A stretch of 9,372 nucleotides of DNA, from positions 1 to 9,372 of the forward strand of contig JAEYUE010000310.1 of assembly GCA_023433655.1 (NCBI GenBank). Reading direction: 5' to 3'. Both the position numbers and the translations under genes were made by a program. Below the pieces are notes generated by a model that was not told where the DNA came from, did no database searches, and worked only from the letters and a program-made list of their open reading frames with translations. This document shows, one piece after another, positions 1-6,721 of this stretch. This DNA is from Pseudomonadota bacterium. Its GTDB lineage: Bacteria > Pseudomonadota > Alphaproteobacteria > Caulobacterales > Caulobacteraceae. Numbering within the stretch: position 1 is the first letter of the stretch; each line of letters starts with the position of its first letter.

Positions 1-685
1 GGTCCAGGCAGGAGAAGGATTCGGTGACCTCGGTGCGGTTGATGGGGGTCTGCAGCCACAGACCGTCCCGGCCCTGACAGCCGATCTCGTAACGGTCCTG
101 ATCCTCGCCGACGCGGCCGATCCAGGCGGCCTGATCGACCACGCAGCCAGGTGATATCCCGGTCGCCAGGGGGCGCAACGAGGCCGCCGCATCGCGGTTC
201 TGGTCGAGCAGGCACAGGGAGGTCGCCGGCCGCGACGGATCGGCGGCGCGTAGGGCCTCCTCGGTGGCGGCGAGGTGCAGGCAGTTGAGTATGGCCGGCG
301 GTTCGGTGGCGACCACGAGATAGCCGGGTCCCTCGCGGCAGGCGAGCTCGTAGATGTCCTTGCGCTGACGGGTCTCGCCCGGATTGTGGGCGGCGACGAT
401 CTCGCAAGGCACGCCCGCCGCGGCGAAGATCGCGGCGCTGCGCTCCCGGACAACGGGCTCCGGCGTGGCCCGTCGGCTGCCCTGCGGCCAGTTGCGCAGC
501 TCGGCGGCGCGCAGATACGGGCCGATGGGACCGAGGTGGTCGCCGTCATGGTGACCGTCGGACACCTCCTGGCCGCCCAAAGCGTTGGCTCCGGCGGGCT
601 CGTCCTGGGCGAAGGCGGCGCCGCAGAGGCCCAGGGCGGCGGTCAGGGCGAGAAAAAGCACACGCAATGATCGGGCGAGAACCAT
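1..685 (-). CDS. Exported protein of unknown function with a duplicated cysteine-containing domain (3' end missing)
   Basis: I do not recognise a named family. The frame is open from an ATG at 685-683 to the left edge, giving 228 codons and no stop. The start is set by a strong Shine-Dalgarno, GAGGAGG (697-691), five bases upstream. Residues 1-26 form a Sec signal peptide: Arg at 5 and 8, a Leu/Ala-rich core, and a likely cut after AFA before QDEP. Cys21 lies inside the core but is preceded by Leu, so it is a poor lipobox. A His/Asp-rich patch (HHDGDH, 45-50) follows. The rest reads as two copies of one domain. In copy 1, Cys94 is followed 22 residues later by Cys116 in YELAC; in copy 2, Cys181 is followed 22 residues later by Cys203 in YEIGC. 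Each is followed by a Gly-rich stretch and a further Cys (135 and 226). A periplasmic or secreted role is likely. Activity is unknown. It is divergent from alr. Confidence 0.8.
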   Translation of the reverse strand, partial: MVLARSLRVLFLALTAALGLCGAAFAQDEPAGANALGGQEVSDGHHDGDHLGPIGPYLRAAELRNWPQGSRRATPEPVVRERSAAIFAAAGVPCEIVAAHNPGETRQRKDIYELACREGPGYLVVATEPPAILNCLHLAATEEALRAADPSRPATSLCLLDQNRDAAASLRPLATGISPGCVVDQAAWIGRVGEDQDRYEIGCQGRDGLWLQTPINRTEVTESFSCLD

Positions 686-802
686 GTCCGCCTCCTCTGG
701 AAGAACAACGTCATCAGAGCGCCAACGAGCCACGCCCGTCAAACCACACTGTCGGGAGCGTTCGCGTGTTGCGTCGCACAAGGCGCTGGCTCTAGATGCG
801 CC
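686..802. promoter_or_regulatory. Divergent intergenic region between the exported protein and alr
   Basis: These 117 bases must hold the start signals of both flanking genes. For the minus-strand gene, a TTGACG (742-737) is followed after 18 bases by TCTGAT (718-713), a weak sigma-70-like pair. For alr, TTGCGT (769-774) lies upstream of CTCTAGA (790-796), which is a poor -10 match. No clear Shine-Dalgarno precedes the alr ATG, so a very short or absent leader is possible. I see no good operator palindrome. The region is a secure promoter location; the exact boxes are guesses. Confidence 0.4.
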
Positions 803-1846
803 ATGCTCCCGCCCTCCCCGGCCACGCTGACCGTCGACCTCAATGCGCTCGCCGCCAACTACCGCACCCTCGAGAGGATCGGCGGCGTGCCGGTGCACCC
901 CGTCGTCAAGGCCGACGCCTATGGGCTCGGCGCCGAGGCCTGCGCGGCGCGGCTGCTGCGCGAGGGCGCGCGGACCTTCTTCGTGGCGCGCACGCGCGAG
1001 GGCGAGCGGCTGAGGGCGGCGCTCGGGGCCGAGCCGGCGATCTATGTGCTTGATGGCTGCCTGACCGGACGGGCGGGCCGGCTGCGGGCGGCCGGGCTGC
1101 GGCCGGTGCTGAACACGGCCGGGCAGCTGGCGGACTGGCGGGGCGCAGGCGGCGGGCCCTGCGGCCTGCAGATCGACACGGGCATGAACCGGCTGGGCTT
1201 CCGGCCCGAAGCGGCGCCCGGGCCGTTCGAGGGCCTCGATCTGGTGCTCAGCCATCTCGCCTGCGCCGACGATCCGGCCGAACCGATGAACGCCCGGCAG
1301 CGCAACGCCTTCGCGGCGGCGGCGGAGCGCTATCCGGGCGTGGTGCGGTCGTTCGCCAATTCCGGCGGGATCTTCCTCGGACCAGAGTACGCCTTCGACG
1401 CGTCCCGACCCGGCATCTGTCTGTACGGCGGCGGGCCTGAGGGGCGGCCGGACGAGCGCATCCGGCCGGTGGCGACCTTCACCGCCGAGGTGCTGCAGGT
1501 GCGGGAGGTGCCGGCGGGCGAGAGCGTCGGCTATTCGCGGGGCTTCATCGCCCGGGGACCCCGCCGGATCGCCACCGTGGCCGCGGGCTACGCCGACGGC
1601 GTGCTGAGGAGTTTCAGCCCAGCGGGCGAGGTCTGGATCGGCGGGGCGCTGGGACCCCTGGCGGGCCGGGTTTCGATGGACGTCTGCGCCGTGGACGTGA
1701 CCGGGCTGGACGTCGCCGTCGGCGACCTCGCCGAGCTGTTCGGGCCGAACCGCGCGCTGGACGAGGCGGCTGCCGCCGCGGGGACGGTGGCGTGGGAGCT
1801 GCTGACCTCGGTCGGGCCGCGGGTGCAGAGACTCTACGTCGGCTGA
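803..1846 (+). CDS. alr: Alanine racemase (PLP-dependent, fold type III)
   Basis: Interconverts L- and D-alanine in the cytoplasm, supplying D-alanine for peptidoglycan. The 347 residues cover the whole family, slightly short of the usual 355-390. The N-terminal TIM barrel carries the PLP lysine, Lys36, in VVKADAYGLG (34-43). It continues with IDTGMNRLGF (Arg130) and FANSGG (Asn186, Ser187) around the cofactor phosphate. The C-terminal beta domain gives the second catalytic base, Tyr263, in AGYADG, and the conserved Met292-Asp293 in GRVSMDV. The start is chosen because TLTVDLNAL, where the family alignment begins, follows eight residues later; an ATG at 796 is in another frame. No clear Shine-Dalgarno is visible, which is common in this order. 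It is first in the plus-strand block, with radA 74 bp downstream. A biosynthetic alr is favoured over a catabolic dadX because no dadA is nearby. Confidence 0.95.
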   Translation: MLPPSPATLTVDLNALAANYRTLERIGGVPVHPVVKADAYGLGAEACAARLLREGARTFFVARTREGERLRAALGAEPAIYVLDGCLTGRAGRLRAAGLRPVLNTAGQLADWRGAGGGPCGLQIDTGMNRLGFRPEAAPGPFEGLDLVLSHLACADDPAEPMNARQRNAFAAAAERYPGVVRSFANSGGIFLGPEYAFDASRPGICLYGGGPEGRPDERIRPVATFTAEVLQVREVPAGESVGYSRGFIARGPRRIATVAAGYADGVLRSFSPAGEVWIGGALGPLAGRVSMDVCAVDVTGLDVAVGDLAELFGPNRALDEAAAAAGTVAWELLTSVGPRVQRLYVG

Positions 1847-1920
1847 TCCTGCGTCATTATCGGTCGTACGTCCCGCAGCGCCCCCTGCCCCGCCCGCGCC
1901 GACTGCTGTAAGGCGACAGC

Positions 1921-3285
1921 ATGGCTCGAGACGGCGCAATCCATGTCTGTCAGTCCTGCGGGGCGGTGCACGGCAAATGGTCGGGGCAGTGCAGCGCCTG
2001 CGGCCAGTGGAACTGCATCGTCGAGGAGAGCCGCTCCGCTCCGCCGGGAGCGCTGAAGCCGGCGGCGACCAGCCGCGCGCGCGGGCTGCAGTTCGAGACG
2101 CTGAGATCCGATTCGCCCGAGCCGCCGCGCCTCGTCACCGGCGTGACCGAGTTCGACCGGGTCTGCGGCGGCGGGGTGGTGCCCGGCTCGGCCATCCTGT
2201 TGAGCGGCGATCCGGGCGTGGGCAAGTCGACCCTGCTGCTCGACGTGGCCGGGCGGGCGGCCATGGCCGGGCGGCGGGTGGCCTACATCTCCGGCGAGGA
2301 GGCGGTCGAGCAGATCCGCTCGCGGGCGAAACGGATGGGGCTGGAGCAGGCGCCCGTGGAACTGGCCTCGGCGACGGCGCTGCGGGAGATTCTCGGCACG
2401 CTGAAGCGCGAGCGATTCGACATCGTCATTGTCGATTCGATCCAGACGCTCTGGAGCGATGCGCACGAGGCCGGGCCGGGATCGGTGACCCAGGTGCGGG
2501 CCTGCGCCGGGGAGATGGTGCGGCTGGCCAAGTCGCAGGGCGTGGCCGTGGTTCTGGTCGGGCATGTGACCAAGGACGGCCAGGTGGCCGGGCCGCGCGT
2601 GGTCGAGCACATGGTCGACGCGGTGCTGAGCTTCGAGGGCGAGCGGGGTTATCCGTTCCGCATCCTGCGGGCCGGCAAGAACCGTTTCGGGGCTACCGAC
2701 GAGATCGGCGTGTTCGAGATGGGCGACGCAGGCCTGCGCGAGGTGGCCAATCCCTCGGCCCTGTTCCTCGGCGAGGGCAAGGAGCGGGCCCCGGGCGCGG
2801 CGGTGTTCGCCGGCATCGAGGGCTCGCGGCCGGTGCTGGTCGAGGTGCAGGCCCTGGTCTCGAAATCGGCCTACGGCACGCCGCGGCGGGCGGTGGTGGG
2901 TTGGGACACCGGCCGGCTGGCCATGGTGCTGGCCGTGCTGGAGGCGCGCTGCGGCTTCGGCTTCGGAGACCAGGACGTGTATCTGAACGTGGCGGGGGGC
3001 CTGAGGGTCAACGAGCCGGCGGCCGATCTGGCGGCGGCGGCGGCGCTGGTCAGTTCGGCCACCGACATGCCCCTGCCGCAGGGCTGCGTGGTGTTCGGCG
3101 AGATCAGCCTGTCCGGCGAGATCCGCGCCGTCGGCCGGGCTGAGGCCCGATTGCGGGAGGCGCAAAAGCTGGGCTTCGATCAGGCCCTGTCGCCTCCGCT
3201 GACGGTCAAGGACAAGGGCGTGAAGGTCACGCCGGTCAGCCGCCTGACCGAGGCGGTCGAACGAATCTCGCAAAACCGGTATTGA
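1921..3285 (+). CDS. radA: DNA repair protein RadA (Sms), branch-migration ATPase
   Basis: A RecA-like ATPase that acts with RecA in recombination repair and processes branched DNA. All three family modules are in order in 454 residues, the normal length. An N-terminal C4 zinc finger has Cys10, Cys13, Cys24 and Cys27. The ATPase core has Walker A GDPGVGKST (96-104), a Walker B-like strand IVIVDSIQTL, and the RadA signature KNRFG (253-257). From about residue 353 comes the Lon-protease-like domain (VYLNVAGGLRVNEPAADL), which lacks protease function in this family. The ATG is preceded by a modest AAGG (1910-1913) seven bases upstream, and the zinc finger starts right after it, so no other start is needed. 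It lies between alr and the repeat upstream of cvpA. The 74-bp gap from alr shows no convincing promoter or terminator. Confidence 0.97.
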   Translation: MARDGAIHVCQSCGAVHGKWSGQCSACGQWNCIVEESRSAPPGALKPAATSRARGLQFETLRSDSPEPPRLVTGVTEFDRVCGGGVVPGSAILLSGDPGVGKSTLLLDVAGRAAMAGRRVAYISGEEAVEQIRSRAKRMGLEQAPVELASATALREILGTLKRERFDIVIVDSIQTLWSDAHEAGPGSVTQVRACAGEMVRLAKSQGVAVVLVGHVTKDGQVAGPRVVEHMVDAVLSFEGERGYPFRILRAGKNRFGATDEIGVFEMGDAGLREVANPSALFLGEGKERAPGAAVFAGIEGSRPVLVEVQALVSKSAYGTPRRAVVGWDTGRLAMVLAVLEARCGFGFGDQDVYLNVAGGLRVNEPAADLAAAAALVSSATDMPLPQGCVVFGEISLSGEIRAVGRAEARLREAQKLGFDQALSPPLTVKDKGVKVTPVSRLTEAVERISQNRY

Positions 3286-3299
3286 GGACTTGTCTCCTT

Positions 3300-3437
3300 C
3301 CCGTCGCACAGCGATGGGGTGGTGGATCGGCGGCGCAGCCGACGCGACGGAGGGGCGGTTGAAGCGAGCAGGGTCCGTGGGGCGGAAGGAGCCCCTCCAC
3401 CGCTTCGCGGTCCCCCTCCCCATCTGCGATGGGGTGG
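3300..3437. repeat. Fold-back intergenic repeat (GATGGGG family) between radA and cvpA
   Basis: The 156-bp gap is almost filled by one structured element. Each end has a small hairpin: CCCGTCGC/GCGATGGG around ACA (3300-3318, one G-T pair) and CCCCATC/GATGGGG around TGC (3418-3434). A 12-bp direct repeat, GCGATGGGGTGG, occurs at 3311-3322 and 3426-3437. Between them lies an imperfect inverted repeat. The left arm (3313-3356) starts GATGGGGTGG and ends GGAGGGGC; the right arm (3391-3424) is its complement, starting GCCCCTCC and ending CCCCATC. Each arm holds its own hairpin: TCGGC/GCCGA (3327-3342) and ACCGC/GCGGT (3399-3411). This architecture fits a REP- or MITE-like dispersed repeat. From memory, similar intergenic sequences are frequent in Caulobacterales genomes. 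I cannot count copies from one window. No poly-T tract follows, so it is not an obvious intrinsic terminator. Confidence 0.8.
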
Positions 3438-3439
3438 AG
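3431..3439 (+). promoter_or_regulatory. cvpA ribosome binding site formed by the end of the repeat
   Basis: GGGGTGGAG sits just before the ATG at 3442. Its first seven bases are the last bases of the fold-back repeat, and four of them (3431-3434) pair in the terminal hairpin with CCCC at 3418-3421. This site marks the ATG as the start, in place of an upstream in-frame GTG that would lie inside the repeat. If the hairpin forms in mRNA it would partly hide the site. Confidence 0.55.
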
Positions 3440-3441
3440 AC

Positions 3442-4035
3442 ATGACCGGCTTCGACGTCATCGCCATTCTGGTCATCCTCGCCTCGGCCGCGGCCGGATG
3501 GGTGCGCGGCGGCACGCGCGAGATCATCACCCTGCTGAGCTTCGTGTTGGCGGCCTTCATCGCCCTGGTGGCCTTGCCGGTGACCGCCCCGATCGGGCGC
3601 GGTCTGGTCGATCCCGACTGGGCGGGGACGATCCTGGCCGCGGCAGCGTCCTTCCTGCTGATCTATTTCGGCATCCGCATCTTCGGCTCGGCGCTGTCGA
3701 AGCGGGCCCAGGCGCATCCGCGACTGGGCGGGGTCGACCGCTTCATCGGCGTGTTCGTGGGCGCCGGACGGGCGCTGGTGCTGCTGGGCGCCGTCCATCT
3801 GGTCATCGTCGCGGCCATGCCGGGCGAGAAGACGCCGCGCTGGCTGACCGAAGCCGCGCTGCAGCCGGTGACGCAGGGCGCGGCGCGGGCCATCCAGATC
3901 GTTCTTCCGGGCATCGGCCGGGGCGCCGACGCCCTGACGCCGGTGGTCAGTTCCTCCGTGAGCAGAGGGCTTAAGGACGATGACGCCTTGCCCCCGACGC
4001 AATCCGGGCCTACCTCCCCACCCGCCTCCCGCTAG
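3442..4035 (+). CDS. cvpA: CvpA-family inner-membrane protein
   Basis: A CvpA-family membrane protein of 197 residues. In E. coli the family was named for colicin V production, and its gene is also next to purF; the molecular function remains poorly defined, with links to envelope stress tolerance. Four hydrophobic segments are visible at about 4-20, 29-49, 62-84 and 102-125. The family features are present: GWVRGGTREI after the first helix and GGVDRFIGVFVGAGRALVLLG leading into the fourth. After residue 170 the tail turns polar and rich in Ser, Pro and Asp and is probably disordered. The frame stays open back to a GTG at 3319, but that would add 41 Arg-rich residues encoded by the repeat. 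The ATG used here puts the first helix at the N-terminus, as is usual. purF begins 30 bp downstream, so the two are very likely co-transcribed. Confidence 0.88.
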   Translation: MTGFDVIAILVILASAAAGWVRGGTREIITLLSFVLAAFIALVALPVTAPIGRGLVDPDWAGTILAAAASFLLIYFGIRIFGSALSKRAQAHPRLGGVDRFIGVFVGAGRALVLLGAVHLVIVAAMPGEKTPRWLTEAALQPVTQGAARAIQIVLPGIGRGADALTPVVSSSVSRGLKDDDALPPTQSGPTSPPASR

Positions 4036-4065
4036 TCGCATACCCCGGTCATCGGAGCCCCGACG

Positions 4066-5571
4066 ATGTCCCATTCCATCGCCGCCCCTGTCGTTCACCG
4101 CGAGCATTGGCGCGACGCCGACGACGATCGGCCGCGCCTCGAGTGCGGCGTCTGCGGCGTGTGGGGCGCCGAGCCCAACGCGGCCTCCTCGATCGTGGCC
4201 CTGGGTCTGCACGCGCTGCAGCATCGCGGCCAGGAGGCTTGCGGCATCGCCAGCGTGCACGAGGCGCGCTTCCACACAGAGCGCCACATGGGTCTGGTCG
4301 GCGAGGCCTTCGGCGGGGCCGACCTGTCGGAGCGGATGCCCGGCTCGGCGGCGGTGGGCCACACCCGTTATTCGACCGCCGGCGGCAGCTTCCTGCGCAA
4401 CATCCAGCCGATGTTCGCCGATCTGGACTCGGGCGGCATCGCCATCGCCCACAACGGCAACCTGACCAACTTCCTCTACCTGCGGAATCTGCTGGTCGGC
4501 GAAGGGGCGATCTTCCAGTCGACCTCGGACTCCGAAGTCATCCTTCATCTGATCGCACGCAGCCGGAAGGCCAAGATCGTCGACCGCTTCATCGACGCGG
4601 TGGGCCGGATCGAGGGCGGCTACGCCCTGGTCTGCCAGACGCGTTCGAAGATGATCGGGGCGCGCGACCCGCTGGGCATCCGGCCGCTGGTGCTGGGCCG
4701 GCTGGGCGAGGCCTGGGTGCTGGCGTCCGAGACCTGCGCGCTGGACACCATCGGGGCCGAGTTCGTGCGCGACGTCGAGAACGGCGAGATCGTGGTCATC
4801 GACAAGGGCGGGCTGCAGTCGCTGAAGCCCTTCCCGACCCGCGGGGCGCGGCCGTGCCTGTTCGAATACGTCTACTTCTCGCGGCCGGACAGCGTGGTGG
4901 ACGGCCGGTCGGTCTATGAGGTGCGCAAGCGCATGGGCCGCGGCCTGGCGCGCGAACACGCCGTCGAGGCCGACGTGGTCGTGCCCGTGCCCGACTCGGG
5001 CGTGCCGGCGGCGCTGGGCTACGCCCACGAAAGCGGCATCCCCTACGAGATGGGCATCATCCGGAGCCACTATCTGGGTCGCACCTTCATCCAGCCCAGC
5101 CAGGGCGCCCGTCAGAAGGGCGTGCGCATGAAGCACAGCCCCAACCGCCGGGTGCTGGAGGGCAAGCGGGTGGTGCTGATCGACGACTCGATCGTGCGCG
5201 GGACCACCTCGGTGAAACTGGTGCGGGCCGTGCGCGCCGCCGGCGCGACGGAAGTGCACCTGCGCTCGGCCAGCCCGCCGATCCTGTGGCCGGATTTCTA
5301 CGGCATCGACATGCCCGAGCGCGACCAGCTGATCGCCGCCAACATGTCGCTGGAGGAGATGCGGGTTCACCTCGAGGTCGATTCGCTGGGCTTCCTGTCG
5401 GTCGACGGCCTTTACGAGGCGATGGAGGCCGGGCCGCGCGATCCGCGCAATCCGCAGTTCACCGACCATTACTTCACCGGCGACTATCCGACGCGTCTGC
5501 TGGACCGGGAGATCGAGGAAGGCGGACGGGAAGTCGCCGCGCGGCAACTTTCGCTGCTGGTGAGCGCTTAG
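4066..5571 (+). CDS. purF: Amidophosphoribosyltransferase PurF (glutamine PRPP amidotransferase)
   Basis: Catalyses the first committed step of purine synthesis: PRPP plus glutamine gives 5-phosphoribosylamine, in the cytoplasm. The 501 residues show a class II (Ntn) glutaminase domain and a phosphoribosyltransferase domain. The nucleophile is Cys27 in LECGVCGVWG, so a 26-residue propeptide must be removed, as in the Bacillus-type enzyme. Glutamine-site motifs are HTRYST (99-104) and HNGNLTN (129-135). The PRPP loop is VVLIDDSIVRGTT (369-381). Of the four cysteines that bind the [4Fe-4S] cluster in the B. subtilis enzyme, by recalled alignment only the one in RPCLFEY (Cys264) remains. The second is Asp410 (WPDFYGID), and the C-terminal pair is replaced in NPQFTDHYFTGDYPT (462-476). 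A cluster-free enzyme is therefore expected. GGAG (4054-4057) lies eight bases before the ATG. The VOC gene starts six bases after the stop. Confidence 0.97.
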   Translation: MSHSIAAPVVHREHWRDADDDRPRLECGVCGVWGAEPNAASSIVALGLHALQHRGQEACGIASVHEARFHTERHMGLVGEAFGGADLSERMPGSAAVGHTRYSTAGGSFLRNIQPMFADLDSGGIAIAHNGNLTNFLYLRNLLVGEGAIFQSTSDSEVILHLIARSRKAKIVDRFIDAVGRIEGGYALVCQTRSKMIGARDPLGIRPLVLGRLGEAWVLASETCALDTIGAEFVRDVENGEIVVIDKGGLQSLKPFPTRGARPCLFEYVYFSRPDSVVDGRSVYEVRKRMGRGLAREHAVEADVVVPVPDSGVPAALGYAHESGIPYEMGIIRSHYLGRTFIQPSQGARQKGVRMKHSPNRRVLEGKRVVLIDDSIVRGTTSVKLVRAVRAAGATEVHLRSASPPILWPDFYGIDMPERDQLIAANMSLEEMRVHLEVDSLGFLSVDGLYEAMEAGPRDPRNPQFTDHYFTGDYPTRLLDREIEEGGREVAARQLSLLVSA

Positions 5572-5577
5572 GATCGC

Positions 5578-5922
5578 ATGATCCAGCTCGGCTATTTCAC
5601 CATAGACACCGCCGACCTCGACAAGGCCCGCGCCTTCTACGGCGGCCTGTTCGGCTGGCGCTTCGACGAGGCCCAGTCGCATACGGCCTACGCCCATGTG
5701 GCCGACAGCCAGCCGCCGTTCGGCTTCATCAAGGTGGAGCGGCCGAAGAACAACGAGCACCTCTATTTCCGTGTCGAGGACGTCGACGCCCTGTGCGAGC
5801 GGGTCGTCGAGCTGGGCGGCAAGGCGGCGGTGCCTTCCGACAGCCGGTCGGGCCGGACCGCCGTGGTCGAGGACGACCAGGGCGTCAGCTTCAGCCTGTG
5901 GCAGCCCGCCGCCGGATTCTGA
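5578..5922 (+). CDS. Small VOC (glyoxalase/bleomycin-resistance fold) protein
   Basis: A 114-residue single-unit member of the vicinal oxygen chelate superfamily, with two beta-alpha-beta modules at about 1-54 and 60-110. Typical features are DLDKARAFYGGLFGW after the first strand (13-27), HLYFRVEDVDAL opening the second module, and a closing GVSFSLWQP (102-110). The metal-binding pattern is weak. The last-strand position that carries Glu in glyoxalase I is Leu107, and the first strand (YFTID) has no His at the usual place; His61 is the only likely ligand left. It may therefore bind a small molecule without metal catalysis. The substrate cannot be told. The ATG is six bases after the purF stop, and the stop codon itself is part of the Shine-Dalgarno-like TAGGA (5569-5573), which suggests translational coupling to purF. 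It probably works as a homodimer, as short VOC proteins do. Confidence 0.85.
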   Translation: MIQLGYFTIDTADLDKARAFYGGLFGWRFDEAQSHTAYAHVADSQPPFGFIKVERPKNNEHLYFRVEDVDALCERVVELGGKAAVPSDSRSGRTAVVEDDQGVSFSLWQPAAGF

Positions 5923-5968
5923 GCCGGTTTCGCTTTCGACCGACGGGCGGGCGCGCTATCAGGCCGCC

Positions 5969-6721
5969 ATGTCAGAGCTTCCCCTGAAAGACCGCATCGC
6001 CCTCGTCGTCGGGGCCTCGCGCGGCATCGGCTACGAAAGCGCCCTGGCGCTGGCCAGGGCCGGCGCGCACGTCATCGCCACGGCGCGGACCCAGGGCGGG
6101 CTGGAGGAGCTGGACGACGCCATCTTCGCGGCCACCGGCAGGCATGCAACGCTGATCCCGTTCGATCTGGTCGACGGGGGCGCCATCGACCGGCTGGGCG
6201 GGGCGATCTTCGAGCGCTTCGGGCGGCTGGACGTCTGGGTGCAGGCGGCGGCGACCATGGGGGCCGAGGGGCTGACGCCGATCAGCCATGCCGACCCGCG
6301 CGGCTTCGCCAAGGTCGAGAAGACCAACTTCACCGCCGTCTATCGCCTGATCCGTTCGCTGGAGCCCCTGCTGAAGGCCTCCGACGCCGGCCGGGTGATC
6401 CACCTGACCACCAGCGTGGCGACGAAGCCGCGGGCCTTCTGGGGCGCCTATGCGGCGACGAAGGCCGGGGCCGAGGCGCTGATGAAATGCTGGGCCGACG
6501 AGATCGAGTCCATGCCGATCCGGGTGTCGATCGTCGATCCCGGCCGGATGCGGACGGCGATGCGGGCCCAGGCCTATCCGGGCGAGGATCCGGAGACGGT
6601 CGTGCACCCTTCGGCGATCGGCCCTCTGGTCGTCGAACTGGCGCGCGGGGACGTGGAGCCGCCGCTGGAGGTCAGCTTCCGGGAGTGGAGCCAGGGACCG
6701 GGAGTGGCGGGGCTGGTCTAG
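5969..6721 (+). CDS. Short-chain dehydrogenase/reductase (SDR family)
   Basis: A 250-residue NAD(P)-dependent oxidoreductase of the classical SDR type; the substrate cannot be deduced. The Rossmann nucleotide site is GASRGIG (15-21). The active site has Asn120, a TTS triplet (147-149) at the catalytic serine position, and YAATK (Tyr161, Lys165). In a 13-residue spacing Thr148 rather than Ser149 aligns with the usual serine. The NNAG stabilising motif reads QAAAT (92-96), an unusual variant. PGRMRTAM (191-198) matches the family PG-x(n)-T segment. The frame is open back to 5696 inside the VOC gene, but the ATG at 5969 begins directly before the first Rossmann strand and has AGG five bases upstream. 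The 46-bp gap to the VOC gene includes CGCGCTATC (5952-5960), a possible but unproven -10 region. Its TAG stop overlaps the stop of the facing gene. Confidence 0.9.
   Translation: MSELPLKDRIALVVGASRGIGYESALALARAGAHVIATARTQGGLEELDDAIFAATGRHATLIPFDLVDGGAIDRLGGAIFERFGRLDVWVQAAATMGAEGLTPISHADPRGFAKVEKTNFTAVYRLIRSLEPLLKASDAGRVIHLTTSVATKPRAFWGAYAATKAGAEALMKCWADEIESMPIRVSIVDPGRMRTAMRAQAYPGEDPETVVHPSAIGPLVVELARGDVEPPLEVSFREWSQGPGVAGLV
6718..6721. other. Shared CTAG: overlapping stops of two convergent genes
   Basis: The palindrome CTAG is read as the TAG stop of the short-chain dehydrogenase on the plus strand (6719-6721) and as the TAG stop of the der-linked gene on the minus strand (6720-6718). 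There is no intergenic space between the two converging units, so any terminator must lie within the opposing coding sequence. Confidence 0.9.

Noticed and set aside
621..630. Lipoprotein signal at Cys21 of the exported protein
   Set aside because: The residue before Cys is Leu rather than Gly, Ala or Ser, and a good signal peptidase I site (AFA before Q27) follows.
275..670. A 131-codon plus-strand open frame at the left end
   Set aside because: It lies opposite the exported-protein gene, which has a signal peptide, internal domain symmetry and a strong ribosome binding site. The plus frame has none of these.
3319..3441. A longer N-terminus for CvpA starting at GTG 3319
   Set aside because: The extra 41 residues are Arg-rich and encoded by the fold-back repeat; the ATG at 3442 has a ribosome binding site and places the first helix at the N-terminus.
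1834..5760. A 1308-codon open frame on the minus strand across radA, cvpA and purF
   Set aside because: It is exactly antisense to three genes with clear family motifs, has His/Arg/Gly/Asp-rich low-complexity translation, and runs through the repeat. High GC at third positions of the real genes removes stops from this frame.
5696..5968. A longer N-terminus for the SDR reaching into the VOC gene
   Set aside because: It is out of frame with a well-supported VOC gene, is Ser/Arg-rich and low-complexity, and SDR homology begins just after the ATG at 5969.
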